DNA from: Planctomycetes bacterium B3_Pla
GTDB taxonomy: Bacteria; Planctomycetota; Phycisphaerae; Sedimentisphaerales; Anaerobacaceae
Length of the DNA: 64,000 bases
Direction: 5' to 3'
NCBI GenBank assembly: GCA_005223045.1
Contig: NJBM01000004.1
Span: 186,001 to 250,000 of the forward strand
The notes below the pieces were generated by a model that was not told the origin of the DNA, searched no databases, and saw nothing but the letters and a program-made list of their open reading frames with translations. The position numbers and the translations under genes were made by a program. Below, in pieces: positions 21,492-31,216 of the stretch. Position 1 is the first letter of the stretch. Each line of letters opens with the position of its first letter.

Positions 21492-24197
21492 TTAACTTTT
21501 TGGTTGCAACTGTCTAATATTTGCGGCACAAACCTTGAGTTCCGGTATCTTTGCGATTGGATCCAGGGCGTCGTTGGTCAGCATATTTGCAGGCCCCTCG
21601 GCGAAATGAAACGGCATAAAGAGCCAGCCCCTGGCGACCTGAGTCCCCACGCTTGCTTTTGTTGTTACTTTACCCCTGGTCGTAGAGACCTCCACCGAGT
21701 CGCCATCTTTTATGCCGTATTCTTCGGCGTCTTTGAAGTGGATTTCCACATATCCGGTGGGGGATTTCTGGTCGATGGCCGGCGACTTACGCGAGAGTGT
21801 GCCGGTGTGGTATTGATACAACTGCCTGCCGGTTGAGAGAACGAACGGGAACTTCTTGTCGGGCAATTCCGCCGGTTCCTTGAAGCGGACTGCGTGGAAT
21901 TTGCCCTTACCTCTTTTGAACTGGCCCTTGTGGAGGTATTTCGTACCGGGGTGGTCTTTGTCGGGGCAGGGCCATTGCAGGCCGACGGACTCGATTCTGT
22001 CGAAGGCAATTCCGCCGTACAGCGGCGATACGGATGAAATCTCATCCATTATTTCCGTGGCGCTGCCGTACTGCATAGGAAGTCCCGTCGCGCCGGCGAT
22101 ATCGCATACGATCCGCCAGTCGTCCCGCGTCTGGCCGGGGGGATTCACTGCTTCTCTTACCCGCTGGATGCGCCGCTCGGTATTTGTAAATGTGCCGTCC
22201 TTTTCCGCAAAGCTAAACGCCGGCAGCACGACATCTGCGTACTGGGCCGATTCGGACAGGAACACGTCCTGCGCAATCAGGAACTCGACCTTTTCGAGGG
22301 CCTTTCGCGTCCGATTAAGATTTGGATCGGACAACGCGGGATTCTCCCCCATCAAATAGAGCGCTCTGATGGAACCATCTTCAATCGCATGGAACATCTC
22401 GACAACGGTCAGGCCTTTCTTAGCTGAGAGTTTCGCATCCCAGGCCTTCTCGAATTTGGCATGTATATCGGCATCCTCAACCGATTGATACCCCGGATAG
22501 ACGTTGGGCAAGGCTCCGAGGTCGCACGCGCCTTGCACATTATTCTGGCCTCGCAGGGGATTCACGCCGGCCGATTCTTTGCCGACGTTGCCCGTGAGCA
22601 TGGCGAGGTTCGCCAATGACAGGACGTTGTCCGTGCCGGTCGTGTGTTGGGTGATTCCCATGCTGAAGACTATGCTGGCCGTATCAGCGGCGGCATACGT
22701 GCGGGCGGCCTGTCTGATCGCATCGGCCGGGACGCTTGTAATCTTCTCGGCTATCTCCGGCGTCATTTCCTTGACGGCCTCGATAATTTGCTCGAAGTCC
22801 TCGGTACGTTCTTCGATGTAGTCCTTATCGAGCAGATCCTCCTCGATGATAACGTTCATCATTGCATTTATCAGGGCAACGTCGCTGCCGGGACGTTGTT
22901 GCAGGTGCAGTTTTGCATAATGGACCAGCTCGATTTCCCTGGGATCGGCAACGATCAGTTCAGCGCCGTTTCTGACTACCGCTTCTCTGATACTCAGGGC
23001 GATAACAGGATGAGCCTCCGGTGTGTTCGAGCCTATGACGAATATGCACTTAGCGTTTTTGAATTCGTCGATTGAGTTGGTCATTGCTCCGCTTCCGAAC
23101 GCCCGCGCCAGACCTGCGACGGTCGAGGCGTGGCACAGACGGGCGCAGTGATCGACGTTGTTTGTGCCGATGCCGGCGCGAATGAACTTCTGGAAGAGGT
23201 AGTTGTCCTCGTTTGTGCACTTGGCCGACGACAGGCCGGCGATGCTGTCCGGGCCGCTTTCGGATTTTATTTTCTTGAGCTTCTCGGCAATAAGGCCGAT
23301 CGCTTCATCCCACGATGCCTCTTCGAGCTTGCCGTTTCGCTTTATCAGCGGCGTTGTGAGCCTTTCGGCATGGCCCACGAAGTCCATGCCGAACCTGCCC
23401 TTGACGCAGAGATTGCCGTCGTTCGGTATGCAGCCGACTTCGCTGGTTGCCCTGACAATCCGGTTGGTCTTCGGATTAACATTCAAGTCGATCTGGCAGC
23501 CCACGCCGCAATAGACGCAGGTAGTTCTCGTTCTAACCAGGTCTTTTGCCTGCCCACTTCCCTTTGCCGACCGTTCATAGAGCGCTCCTGTGGGACAGGT
23601 CGAGATGCACTGCCCGCAGAGCACGCACGTCGAATCATTGAGCGGCAAATCGAATGCCGTTGTCACCTCGGTCTCGGCGGCTCGATTCTTGAACGTCAGG
23701 GCGTGGGCCATTTGCACTTCGCCACAGATTCGTACGCACCTGCCGCACCGGATGCACTTGTTCGGGTCGTACTCCATCGCGAGATTGCCGGTCGTGTAAT
23801 TGGGGGCAGGTTCTGTGTAGAGAGCCGGGCCGAGCGCTTCTTCGCCGATCTGATATTCGTAGGCATAACTCTGGAGATTGCATTTGCCGTTCTCGTCACA
23901 GACCGTGCATCTGGCTTTGTGCTCGTTGAAAAGCAGCTCGATAACTGTCTTGCGTATTTCCCGAACTTCGTCGGTGTTCGTTTTGACTACCAGCCCGTCC
24001 CTGGCTTCGAAGACGCACGAGGGTTGCAGGCCCCTCTGGCCCTCGATTTCGACGAGACACAATCGACACGAGCCGGAAGGCGTCAATCTCGGGTCATAGC
24101 AGAGGTTTGGAATATCAATGCCGTTGGTCTGTGCGGCCTCGAGCACTGTCTGTCCCTGCCGGGCTGTTATCTGTTTGCCGTCTATGGTCAGTTTCAC
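21492..24197 (-). CDS. fdhA: NAD-dependent formate dehydrogenase, catalytic (alpha) subunit
   Basis: A 901-residue molybdo/tungsto-enzyme. The N-terminus is NuoG-like: a [2Fe-2S] ferredoxin domain (CYDP...CRLC), a His-Cys cluster (HKARCTVCDENGKC) and two [4Fe-4S] sets (CIRCGRCVRIC, CVLCGQCISTCP). The bis-MGD domain follows with its own cluster (CVYCGVGCQ). The metal ligand is Cys, at about residue 355 in HCARLCHAS, encoded by TGC, so this is not a selenoprotein. It oxidises formate or reduces CO2, passing electrons to the NuoF/NuoE-like subunits encoded upstream. A GTG at 24197, nine bases after AAGGAA, was chosen over a TTG at 24206 that sits against the SD. Confidence 0.92.
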   Translation of the reverse strand: MKLTIDGKQITARQGQTVLEAAQTNGIDIPNLCYDPRLTPSGSCRLCLVEIEGQRGLQPSCVFEARDGLVVKTNTDEVREIRKTVIELLFNEHKARCTVCDENGKCNLQSYAYEYQIGEEALGPALYTEPAPNYTTGNLAMEYDPNKCIRCGRCVRICGEVQMAHALTFKNRAAETEVTTAFDLPLNDSTCVLCGQCISTCPTGALYERSAKGSGQAKDLVRTRTTCVYCGVGCQIDLNVNPKTNRIVRATSEVGCIPNDGNLCVKGRFGMDFVGHAERLTTPLIKRNGKLEEASWDEAIGLIAEKLKKIKSESGPDSIAGLSSAKCTNEDNYLFQKFIRAGIGTNNVDHCARLCHASTVAGLARAFGSGAMTNSIDEFKNAKCIFVIGSNTPEAHPVIALSIREAVVRNGAELIVADPREIELVHYAKLHLQQRPGSDVALINAMMNVIIEEDLLDKDYIEERTEDFEQIIEAVKEMTPEIAEKITSVPADAIRQAARTYAAADTASIVFSMGITQHTTGTDNVLSLANLAMLTGNVGKESAGVNPLRGQNNVQGACDLGALPNVYPGYQSVEDADIHAKFEKAWDAKLSAKKGLTVVEMFHAIEDGSIRALYLMGENPALSDPNLNRTRKALEKVEFLIAQDVFLSESAQYADVVLPAFSFAEKDGTFTNTERRIQRVREAVNPPGQTRDDWRIVCDIAGATGLPMQYGSATEIMDEISSVSPLYGGIAFDRIESVGLQWPCPDKDHPGTKYLHKGQFKRGKGKFHAVRFKEPAELPDKKFPFVLSTGRQLYQYHTGTLSRKSPAIDQKSPTGYVEIHFKDAEEYGIKDGDSVEVSTTRGKVTTKASVGTQVARGWLFMPFHFAEGPANMLTNDALDPIAKIPELKVCAANIRQLQPKS

Positions 24198-24220
24198 TTC
24201 AACCAATTCCTTCTTATCTG

Positions 24221-26128
24221 TCAGTTCTTACTCTTCGGCTCCGCGCGCTTTTCGTACCTGGTAAGCTCGCCGCTGCGGCGATAAACCGCGGCAAAACGCG
24301 CTGGACAAGCACCAAGGCACGCACCACAGCGGATGCAGAGTTCCCGATCGATGACGTGGGTTTTCTTCTTCTCGCCAGCTATCGCCTCGACGGGACAGAC
24401 CCTCGCGCAGGAGCCGCAGCCGGTACACCTCTCGGGATCGATGTGGAAACTAATCATCGGCGTGCAGACGAACGCCGGGCACTGGTTCTTCTCGATGTGG
24501 TCTTCGTATTCGTTTCTGAAGTAGCGCAGCGTTGTCAGTACCGGGTTCGGCGCAGTCTGGCCCAGTCCGCAAAGAGAGGCTTTGCCGACATGCTCGGCCA
24601 ATCTTTCCAGTCTGTCTATATGTTCGCTTGCCGCTCTGCCTTCACATACAGCGTCGAGAATCTGCAACATTTCCTTGGTGCCGACCCGGCAGGGCGTGCA
24701 CTTGCCACAGGATTCGCTCTGGACGAATTGCAGGAAATACCGGGCGACGTCCACCATACAGGTGCTCTCGTCCATTACGATGAGTCCGCCGGAGCCCATG
24801 ATCGCGCCGATGTCCTTGACCGAATCGTAGTCGATGCCGAGATCGAGGAACTGCTCGGGGACACATCCGCCGGAAGGGCCGCCCATTTGCGCAGCCTTGA
24901 ACTTGCCGTCGTCTGGAATACCGCCTCCGATGTCGAACACTATCCGGCGTAATGTAGAGCCCATCGGCACTTCGACCAGGCCCGTATTGTTCACTTTGCC
25001 TGCGAGGGCGAATATTTTCGTGCCTTTGCCGCCCTCGGTTCCGATTGACGAGTACCATTTTGCGCCGTTGTTTATGATTAGCGGCACATTGGCAAAAGTC
25101 TCCACGTTGTTTATATTCGTAGGCTTGCCGTGATATCCCTTTTGTGCGGGAAAGGGCGGCCTGGATCTGGGCATTCCGCGTTTGCCTTCGAGCGATGCGA
25201 TCAGTGCCGTCTCTTCTCCGCAGACGAAGGCGCCGGCCCCGATACGGACTTCTATGTCGAAATCGAATCCGGAGCCAAATATGTTCTTACCGAGCAGGCC
25301 GCGCTGCCGGGCCTGGTCGAGCGCGATGCCGATATGCTCGACGGCGATTGGATACTCCGCTCGGACATAGACGAAACCATTCGCAGCGCCGATAGCGTAG
25401 GCCGCGATCATCATTCCCTCGATGACCCTGTGCGGGTCGCCCTCCTTGAGAGCCCTGTCCATAAACGCCCCCGGGTCGCCCTCATCGGCGTTGCAGATCA
25501 GATATTTCTCATTTCCTGGAGATTTCCGACAGAAGCCCCACTTGACACCGGTCGGAAAGCCTGCGCCGCCCCGGCCTCTAAGATCGGCCTTCGTAACTTC
25601 CTCGATCACCTCTTCGGGCGTCATCGTGCAAAGAGCTTTTGCCGCTGCTTCGTAACATCCGCGTTCGATCGCGTCTTCGATTATCTTTGGATCGATCCTG
25701 CCGCAATTTTCCAGGACGGCTTTCTGCTGCTCCTTGTAAAAGCCTGCTTCGTCGATCCTGGGCAGGGCCTTACCATTCTCGACGCCAACCAGCGACTCTA
25801 CTGGCTCTCCGTTGCGAATCGTAGTTTCTATTATCTCATCGACGTGGTCCGCTTTCACGCCCCCGTAGAGATACTCGTATGGTTCGATCAGCACTACCGG
25901 GGCGCGCGCACACAACCCTATACAGCCGGTCTCGACGACCGCGATTTCCTTGTCGAGTTCTGCCGCGGCTAATTTCTCTCTGAATGCCGCGGCAACATTT
26001 GCTGCGCCAAGCGCCCGACAGCCTGTCATGCAGATCAGGACGCGACAGCGATACCCCTGGCGGGCCTCCTGTGTCTGCCGGGCAATCTCTTTCAGTTTCT
26101 TGGGCGAGTCTATCTTCTGGGAACTCAT
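24221..26128 (-). CDS. NuoF-like NADH/FMN subunit of formate dehydrogenase
   Basis: A 635-residue diaphorase subunit. Domains in order: a thioredoxin-like [2Fe-2S] domain (CMTGCRA...CIGLCARAP, residues about 33-75), the NuoF flavin and NADH domain (ADLRGRGGAGFPTGVKWGF, then CNADEGDPGAFMDR), the SLBB region, an N3-type [4Fe-4S] motif ESCGKCTPCRVG near 480, and two C-terminal [4Fe-4S] ferredoxin motifs (CTGCGSCARVCP, CIRCGACLGACP). This build is shared with HydB of bifurcating hydrogenases and FdhB of NAD-dependent formate dehydrogenases. The flanking catalytic gene shows it serves formate. It is separated by only 5 bases from the NuoE-like gene and 23 from fdhA. Confidence 0.92.
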   Translation of the reverse strand: MSSQKIDSPKKLKEIARQTQEARQGYRCRVLICMTGCRALGAANVAAAFREKLAAAELDKEIAVVETGCIGLCARAPVVLIEPYEYLYGGVKADHVDEIIETTIRNGEPVESLVGVENGKALPRIDEAGFYKEQQKAVLENCGRIDPKIIEDAIERGCYEAAAKALCTMTPEEVIEEVTKADLRGRGGAGFPTGVKWGFCRKSPGNEKYLICNADEGDPGAFMDRALKEGDPHRVIEGMMIAAYAIGAANGFVYVRAEYPIAVEHIGIALDQARQRGLLGKNIFGSGFDFDIEVRIGAGAFVCGEETALIASLEGKRGMPRSRPPFPAQKGYHGKPTNINNVETFANVPLIINNGAKWYSSIGTEGGKGTKIFALAGKVNNTGLVEVPMGSTLRRIVFDIGGGIPDDGKFKAAQMGGPSGGCVPEQFLDLGIDYDSVKDIGAIMGSGGLIVMDESTCMVDVARYFLQFVQSESCGKCTPCRVGTKEMLQILDAVCEGRAASEHIDRLERLAEHVGKASLCGLGQTAPNPVLTTLRYFRNEYEDHIEKNQCPAFVCTPMISFHIDPERCTGCGSCARVCPVEAIAGEKKKTHVIDRELCIRCGACLGACPARFAAVYRRSGELTRYEKRAEPKSKN

Positions 26129-26133
26129 TTGTC

Positions 26134-26613
26134 CTATTCGTACCTGTCGAGAATCGATTTTATCTTGCCTGCTTTAACGTTGCCGTAGTAGTCGTTATTT
26201 ATCATTATCACGGGCGCCAAAAAGCACGTGCCCAGACATGCCACAGTTTCAAAGGTGAAACGCATGTCATCGGTTGTTTGTCCCTCTTCCACGTCAAGCG
26301 CCCGCTCCAGGGCACTTATGATCTCCCGGCCACCCCTTACGTGGCATGCAGTTCCCCGGCAGCACTTGATTGTATGGCGTCCTCTCGGTTCGAGATGGAA
26401 CTGCTCGTAAAAGGTCGCTACGCCGTACATCTGATTGGCGTTCAGGCCGGTCTGTTTGCTGACCTCAAAAAGGATTTCCTCCGGCAGATAGCCGTAAGCG
26501 TCCTGGATCTGCTGGAGGATTGGGATAAGACTGTCGGAGGTAATTTCCCCCATTGACTCGCATATTTGCAGTGCTGCGGTTTTGTCCAATGACACTTCCT
26601 CGTTACTTTGCAT
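26134..26613 (-). CDS. NuoE-like [2Fe-2S] subunit
   Basis: A 159-residue thioredoxin-fold subunit. The helical N-terminus holds LPILQQIQDAYGYLPEE in variant form and GVATFYEQFHLEPRG. The four cluster cysteines are seen as CCRGTACHVRGG and CLGTCFLAP. It passes electrons between NADH/FMN and the clusters of the larger subunits. The ATG at 26613 was chosen because upstream codons lie inside the promoter region. It is the first gene of the five-gene formate dehydrogenase operon. Confidence 0.9.
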   Translation of the reverse strand: MQSNEEVSLDKTAALQICESMGEITSDSLIPILQQIQDAYGYLPEEILFEVSKQTGLNANQMYGVATFYEQFHLEPRGRHTIKCCRGTACHVRGGREIISALERALDVEEGQTTDDMRFTFETVACLGTCFLAPVIMINNDYYGNVKAGKIKSILDRYE

Positions 26614-26671
26614 ATTTCGCCGCCTGAAACACAATTCACCACGAAGCATAACCGACTTTAGGTACCGAGAG

Positions 26672-26700
26672 ATTATACTTGTCCGTAGGCCCGACGGCAA
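26672..26700 (-). promoter_or_regulatory. Promoter of the formate dehydrogenase operon
   Basis: On the minus strand TTGCCG (26700-26695), a 17-base spacer and a perfect TATAAT (26677-26672), giving a leader of about 52 bases to the NuoE-like gene. Confidence 0.6.
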
Positions 26701-26786
26701 CGGGTAATTTGGCCTTGGGTATTATTTTAGTGAACATCCATCCTGTCAGTCCCCCTTGCCAATGCACACGAGAACATTCTTGTCAT

Positions 26787-26805
26787 TTAGCCCGGTCTGG
26801 GCTAA
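26787..26805 (+). promoter_or_regulatory. Inverted repeat upstream of the CE15 esterase gene
   Basis: A perfect 7-base inverted repeat (TTAGCCC, five-base loop, GGGCTAA) lies 59 bases before the esterase ATG, with TTGTCA and TAAGTT at promoter-like spacing around it. It could be an operator or a leader hairpin. Confidence 0.3.
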
Positions 26806-26863
26806 GTTTACGAAAACAAATGCGTTTTGTGCTGACGATATCCAATAGAAGAAGGAAAAGATT

Positions 26864-28114
26864 ATGAATAGACTTGTTGTTTGCCTGGCTGTTCTGTTGT
26901 TGAGCGGCAATATTGCTCTGAGTCGTGAGCCGAAAGAAAACGACAGTGACGTGAATTACGACGAAAGTAAGGTCCCTCATTATGACCTTCCTCCACTTTT
27001 GGTCAGTGCCGAAGGTAAGGCTATCAAGACGCCCGAAGAATGGAGGAACATTCGGCGGCCCCAGATACTCGCTCTTTTTGGCAACCTGATTTACGGCCGC
27101 ATCCCGGAGCCGGAGAGCCCCATCAGAACAGAGTTCGAGGTGGTCAAGGCCGATCCGAAATTCATGGGGGGCAAAGCCACGCGCAAAGATGTTCGGATTC
27201 GCTTCAGCAACGACAAGGGCAAAGCGGAAATGCTGGTACTCGTCTTTGTGCCGAACAAGGTAACCAAACCGGCGCCGGCATTTATGAAGCACAGCTTCAA
27301 TAACACAAAATCACGTGACTTCGACGTGCATTCCATGTGGCCCGGCAGACTGAAAAACGGATGGCCCCTCGGCGAATTCTTCGACCGCGGCTACGCCTTT
27401 GTCGCGGTGTATCAGCAGGACCTGGTCGGGCACAACGAAGTGGAATTCCTCAAAGGGATCCATCCGCTTTTCTACAAAAAAGGGCAGAGCTTCCCCAAAG
27501 CTCGCGAGTGGGGCGTGCTTTCGGCCGTCGCCTGGGGCGCGATGCGGGCGATGGACTATCTGGAGACGGACGATGACGTGGATCACACTCGAGTGGCGAT
27601 TATGGGCCACTCGAAGATGGGAAAAGCCACGCTCTGGACCGCCGCTCAGGATGAGCGTTTCGCACTGGCGATTTCGGCACAGTCGGGTTGTGCCGGCGCG
27701 GCTCTGTGGCGAAGACGCTCCGGAGAAACGTTGGACAAAATGGTCACGCGATTTCCCTACTGGCTGTGCAGGAACGCATGGAAGTTCGTGAACCAGGAAG
27801 ATGATTTGCCGGTCGATCAGCACATGCTGCTGGCCTGCATCGCGCCGCGTCCGGTTTACGTGCACAGCGGCGTCGAAGATACCTGGGCTGACGGACGGGG
27901 CGAATATCTCTCGGCCTACCACGCCGGCGAAGTTTATCGTCTGCTTGGCAGGAAAGGGCTGACCTCAGAGTCGTCGCCGCCGGTCGGTGAAGCGATTATT
28001 GAGAGTGATGTGGGATACCACATCCGGCAGGGCGGTCATTCCATCCAGATGTACGATTGGCAAAGGTTCCTGGACTTTGCGGATTATCACCTCAAGAAAA
28101 AGACAGCAGAGTAA
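26864..28114 (+). CDS. CE15-type glucuronoyl methylesterase, secreted
   Basis: A 416-residue alpha/beta hydrolase with a signal peptide (LVVCLAVLLLSGNIALS). The nucleophile elbow GHSKMGKATLW carries the catalytic Ser. SGCAGAALWRR, FPYWLC, then APRPVYVHSGVEDTWAD (acid region) and a late GGHSI with the catalytic His follow. These match bacterial carbohydrate esterase family 15, which cuts ester links between glucuronic acid side chains of xylan and lignin alcohols. A good SD (GAAGGAA) precedes the ATG. No other carbohydrate-active gene lies beside it. It could also be a general acetyl-xylan-like esterase, but the WAD and FPYW phrases favour CE15. Confidence 0.85.
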   Translation: MNRLVVCLAVLLLSGNIALSREPKENDSDVNYDESKVPHYDLPPLLVSAEGKAIKTPEEWRNIRRPQILALFGNLIYGRIPEPESPIRTEFEVVKADPKFMGGKATRKDVRIRFSNDKGKAEMLVLVFVPNKVTKPAPAFMKHSFNNTKSRDFDVHSMWPGRLKNGWPLGEFFDRGYAFVAVYQQDLVGHNEVEFLKGIHPLFYKKGQSFPKAREWGVLSAVAWGAMRAMDYLETDDDVDHTRVAIMGHSKMGKATLWTAAQDERFALAISAQSGCAGAALWRRRSGETLDKMVTRFPYWLCRNAWKFVNQEDDLPVDQHMLLACIAPRPVYVHSGVEDTWADGRGEYLSAYHAGEVYRLLGRKGLTSESSPPVGEAIIESDVGYHIRQGGHSIQMYDWQRFLDFADYHLKKKTAE

Positions 28115-28169
28115 CTCAGGCCGGAATTTGAAAGAACAAAAAAGTTTGCTTGCCTCATTCACTTTGTTG

Positions 28170-28198
28170 TTGTCTCGGGACCATTGAGCCTGTACAAT
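28170..28198 (+). promoter_or_regulatory. Candidate promoter for the fhs-folD pair
   Basis: TTGTCT (28170-28175), a 17-base spacer and TACAAT (28193-28198), about 160 bases before the fhs ATG. The match is moderate. Confidence 0.4.
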
Positions 28199-28357
28199 TC
28201 GGCCCAACATTGGTCGCCTGGCGAAAAACTCCAATGAACAGCCCTTTTGACGTGTTTTTTTCCTGGCTGATCTGACAAGAGTATTCCGATCAGAGTACTT
28301 CTATGCCGTGTTGCAAACCGGCGAAAAAGGATAATTGTTTAAGTTGAGGTAGGAATT

Positions 28358-30121
28358 ATGAAGCTTGACGCGACAAAGATGAAGGATTGGCAGATCGCAG
28401 AGGCTGCCGAGGAAGGAATGAAACCCATCAGCAAACTGGCTGCGGAGATGGGCCTGCAAGAGGACGAATTGATCCCGATGGGTCGCAAGCTGGCGAAAGT
28501 CGATTACCAAAAAGCCTGCGCTCGCCTGGCGGATGCACCATCGGCCAAGTACATCGATGTTACCGCCATTACGCCGACGCCCTTGGGCGAGGGCAAGACG
28601 ACTACTGCCGTGGGCCTGATCGAAGGCCTGGGCAAGCTGAACAAGCGCGTCGTCGGGGCGATCCGCCAGCCCAGCGGCGGGCCGACCTTCAACATCAAGG
28701 GTTCGGCCGCCGGCGGAGGCCTGGCGCAGTGCATTCCCCTGACGCCTTTTTCCATCCGCCTCACGGGCGATATTGACTGCATCACGAACGCCCACAATCT
28801 TTGTATGGTCGCGCTTAGCTCGCGCATGCAGCACGAGCGCAATTACGACGACGCCCGGCTGGCGAAAAGCAATCTGAAACGGTTAGATATCGATCCCGAC
28901 ACCGTTCAGATGAAATGGGCCATGGACTTCTGTGCCCAGGCACTGCGCAATATCAGGATCGGCCAGGGCGGAAAAATGGACGGCTTCGAGATGGACTCGG
29001 GCTTCCAGATCACAGTCTCAAGCGAAGTGATGGCGATACTCGCAGTCGCCAGGGACCTAAAAGACCTGCGAGAGCGAATCGCAAAGATCGTTGTGGCTTA
29101 CGACAAGAAGGGCAACGAAGTTACAGCCGCCGACCTTGATGTTGACGGCGCTATGACCGCCTGGATGGTCGATGCGATAAATCCGAACCTGTTGCAGACA
29201 ATCGAAGGCCAGCCCGTGTTCGTGCACGCTGGCCCCTTCGCAAACATCGCTATCGGCCAAAGCTCAATCATCGCCGACATGATAGGCACGAAACTGGGCG
29301 ATTACCATGTGACCGAGAGCGGCTTCGGCGCCGACATCGGCTTCGAGAAGTTCTGGAACCTCAAGAGCCGAATGTCCGGCATTGAACCAGACGCCATTGT
29401 CGTGGTGGCTACTATTCGCGCACTCAAGATGCACGGTGGCGGCCCCACCGTCAAGCCGGGCATACCGTTAGCTGAAGAGTACACCAGTGAGAACCTCGCA
29501 TTGGTCGAAAAGGGCTGCGAGAATCTCATAGCCCATATCGAAACGGTCAAGAAGAGCGGCGTTACACCGGTCGTTTGTGTCAACGGATTCTACACCGACA
29601 CCAAAGACGAGATAGCGCTTGTGCGCAGGATCGCCGAGGAGAACGGAGCACTGGCCGCAGTTTCGCAACACTGGCTCAAGGGCGGCGAAGGCGCAGTCGA
29701 GCTGGCTGAAGTGGTGGTTGATGCGTGCGAGCAGCCGAATGACTTCAAGTACCTCTACGAACTGGAGACGCCGCTTAGAGATCGAATCGAGCTGATCGCC
29801 AAGGAGGTTTACGGCGCCGACGGTGTAACGTATTCCGACGAGGCCCTGGAGAAGGCAAAGGCTATGGAGGCCGATCCGGTGAGCAAGACTCTGGGGACCT
29901 GCATGGTCAAGACGCACCTGAGTCTGTCGCACGATCCCGACCTGAAGAACAGACCGCGAGGCTGGAAGCTTCCGATTTGTGATATTCTTGTTTACAAAGG
30001 CGCCGGCTTTATCGTGCCGGTCGCCGGGACGATTAAATTGATGCCGGGCACCGCCTCCAATCCCGCGTACCGCCGGATTGACGTGGACGTCGAGACCGGA
30101 AAAGTGCAGGGCTTGTTCTAA
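28358..30121 (+). CDS. fhs: Formate--tetrahydrofolate ligase
   Basis: A 587-residue enzyme, close to the usual 560. It has the P-loop [16 protein letters not shown] near residues 71-86, the [14 protein letters not shown] loop, and a C-terminal [12 protein letters not shown]. It makes 10-formyl-THF from formate, THF and ATP, and feeds the one-carbon pool or the methyl branch of the Wood-Ljungdahl pathway. folD follows 70 bases downstream and formate dehydrogenase is encoded nearby, so formate links the three. The 20 bases ending at the ATG differ by one base from those before the porin gene at 38475. Confidence 0.97.
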   Translation: MKLDATKMKDWQIAEAAEEGMKPISKLAAEMGLQEDELIPMGRKLAKVDYQKACARLADAPSAKYIDVTAITPTPLGEGKTTTAVGLIEGLGKLNKRVVGAIRQPSGGPTFNIKGSAAGGGLAQCIPLTPFSIRLTGDIDCITNAHNLCMVALSSRMQHERNYDDARLAKSNLKRLDIDPDTVQMKWAMDFCAQALRNIRIGQGGKMDGFEMDSGFQITVSSEVMAILAVARDLKDLRERIAKIVVAYDKKGNEVTAADLDVDGAMTAWMVDAINPNLLQTIEGQPVFVHAGPFANIAIGQSSIIADMIGTKLGDYHVTESGFGADIGFEKFWNLKSRMSGIEPDAIVVVATIRALKMHGGGPTVKPGIPLAEEYTSENLALVEKGCENLIAHIETVKKSGVTPVVCVNGFYTDTKDEIALVRRIAEENGALAAVSQHWLKGGEGAVELAEVVVDACEQPNDFKYLYELETPLRDRIELIAKEVYGADGVTYSDEALEKAKAMEADPVSKTLGTCMVKTHLSLSHDPDLKNRPRGWKLPICDILVYKGAGFIVPVAGTIKLMPGTASNPAYRRIDVDVETGKVQGLF

Positions 30122-30191
30122 AATAGAGTAGGGACATTACCTTTTTAACAAAATCGATACGAAAAGTGCTTTGGATTTCAGGGAGTAACCT

Positions 30192-31082
30192 ATGACTGCA
30201 CAGATCATAGACGGAAAACAAGTCGCCGCGGATATGCGCGCGGAATTGAAGGCCGAAGTGGCCGAGTTGAAGAAAAAGGGCATTGTGCCGGGGCTGGCAG
30301 TTGTCCTGGTCGGTGAGGACCCGGCATCAAAATCCTACGTCACGGCCAAAGAGCGCGCCTGCGAAGAGATGGGGATTTTCTCCGACGACAATCGCCTGGA
30401 CGCCGACACGTCGCAGGAAGATCTGATGGCGCTGGTCGAGAAACTGAACAACGACCCGAAGATCAACGGGATTCTGGTTCAGTTGCCCCTGCCCAAGGGC
30501 CTAAACGAAGCCGAAGTCCTGCTGGCAATTGACCCGGCCAAAGACGTTGACGGATTTCATCCCGTCAACGTAGGCAAAATGGTCGTAGGGGAGAAAGCTT
30601 TCCTGCCCTGCACGCCGCACGGCGTACTTCAATTGCTGATGCGAAGCGGCGTTACAATCGAGGGCGCCGAGACGGTAATCGTCGGGCGAAGCAACATCGT
30701 AGGCAAGCCTCTTGCGAACATGCTCATCCAGAAGAATCCGACTGGAAATGCCACGGTGACCGTATGCCACACGCGCACCAAAGACCTTGCCTATCATACC
30801 AAACGCGCCGACATCGTTGTCGCCGCGGCGGGCAGGCCCAATACCGTTACCGCCGACATGGTCAAGGACGGCGTAGTCGTAATTGACGTCGGTGTAAATC
30901 GCGTCGAGGATGCGACGAAGAAGCGGGGCTATCGCCTCGTCGGCGACGTCGATTTCGAGGCGGTCAAGGAAAAGGCCTCGCTAATCACCCCCGTGCCGGG
31001 CGGCGTAGGCCCGATGACGATAACAATGCTGCTCTACAATACGGTCGAATCGGCCAGGAGAGCCGCCGGTATCGAGGCTTAA
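30192..31082 (+). CDS. folD: Bifunctional methylene-THF dehydrogenase/methenyl-THF cyclohydrolase
   Basis: A 296-residue FolD. The catalytic helix carries SYVTAKERACEEMGI with the active-site Tyr and Lys, then GILVQLPLPKGL and the cofactor-binding VIVGRSNIVGKPLANML. It ends with VPGGVGPMTITMLL. It interconverts methylene-, methenyl- and formyl-THF, acting directly on the product of Fhs. The SD is GGGAG seven bases upstream. A strong terminator follows. Confidence 0.97.
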   Translation: MTAQIIDGKQVAADMRAELKAEVAELKKKGIVPGLAVVLVGEDPASKSYVTAKERACEEMGIFSDDNRLDADTSQEDLMALVEKLNNDPKINGILVQLPLPKGLNEAEVLLAIDPAKDVDGFHPVNVGKMVVGEKAFLPCTPHGVLQLLMRSGVTIEGAETVIVGRSNIVGKPLANMLIQKNPTGNATVTVCHTRTKDLAYHTKRADIVVAAAGRPNTVTADMVKDGVVVIDVGVNRVEDATKKRGYRLVGDVDFEAVKEKASLITPVPGGVGPMTITMLLYNTVESARRAAGIEA

Positions 31083-31139
31083 GAACGATAGTAGCAAGAC
31101 TCTTGCTCCCAAGAGGAACTGGACAGAGTTAGTGTCGGA

Positions 31140-31190
31140 GAAAAAAAAAACGCCACTCAATACTGATATGGGTGGCGTTTTCTTCTTTTT
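31140..31190. terminator. Bidirectional rho-independent terminator
   Basis: A nine-base stem (AAACGCCAC/GTGGCGTTT) is flanked by an A run on the left and a T-rich run on the right. It can end folD transcription on the plus strand and the anti-sigma gene on the minus strand. Confidence 0.85.
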
Positions 31191-31216
31191 ATACAAGTGA
31201 CTGATTGGCGGATTGC

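Noticed and set aside
21492-24197. Possible selenocysteine in the formate dehydrogenase
   Set aside because: The metal-ligand position in HCARLCHAS is a TGC Cys codon, and there is no in-frame TGA.
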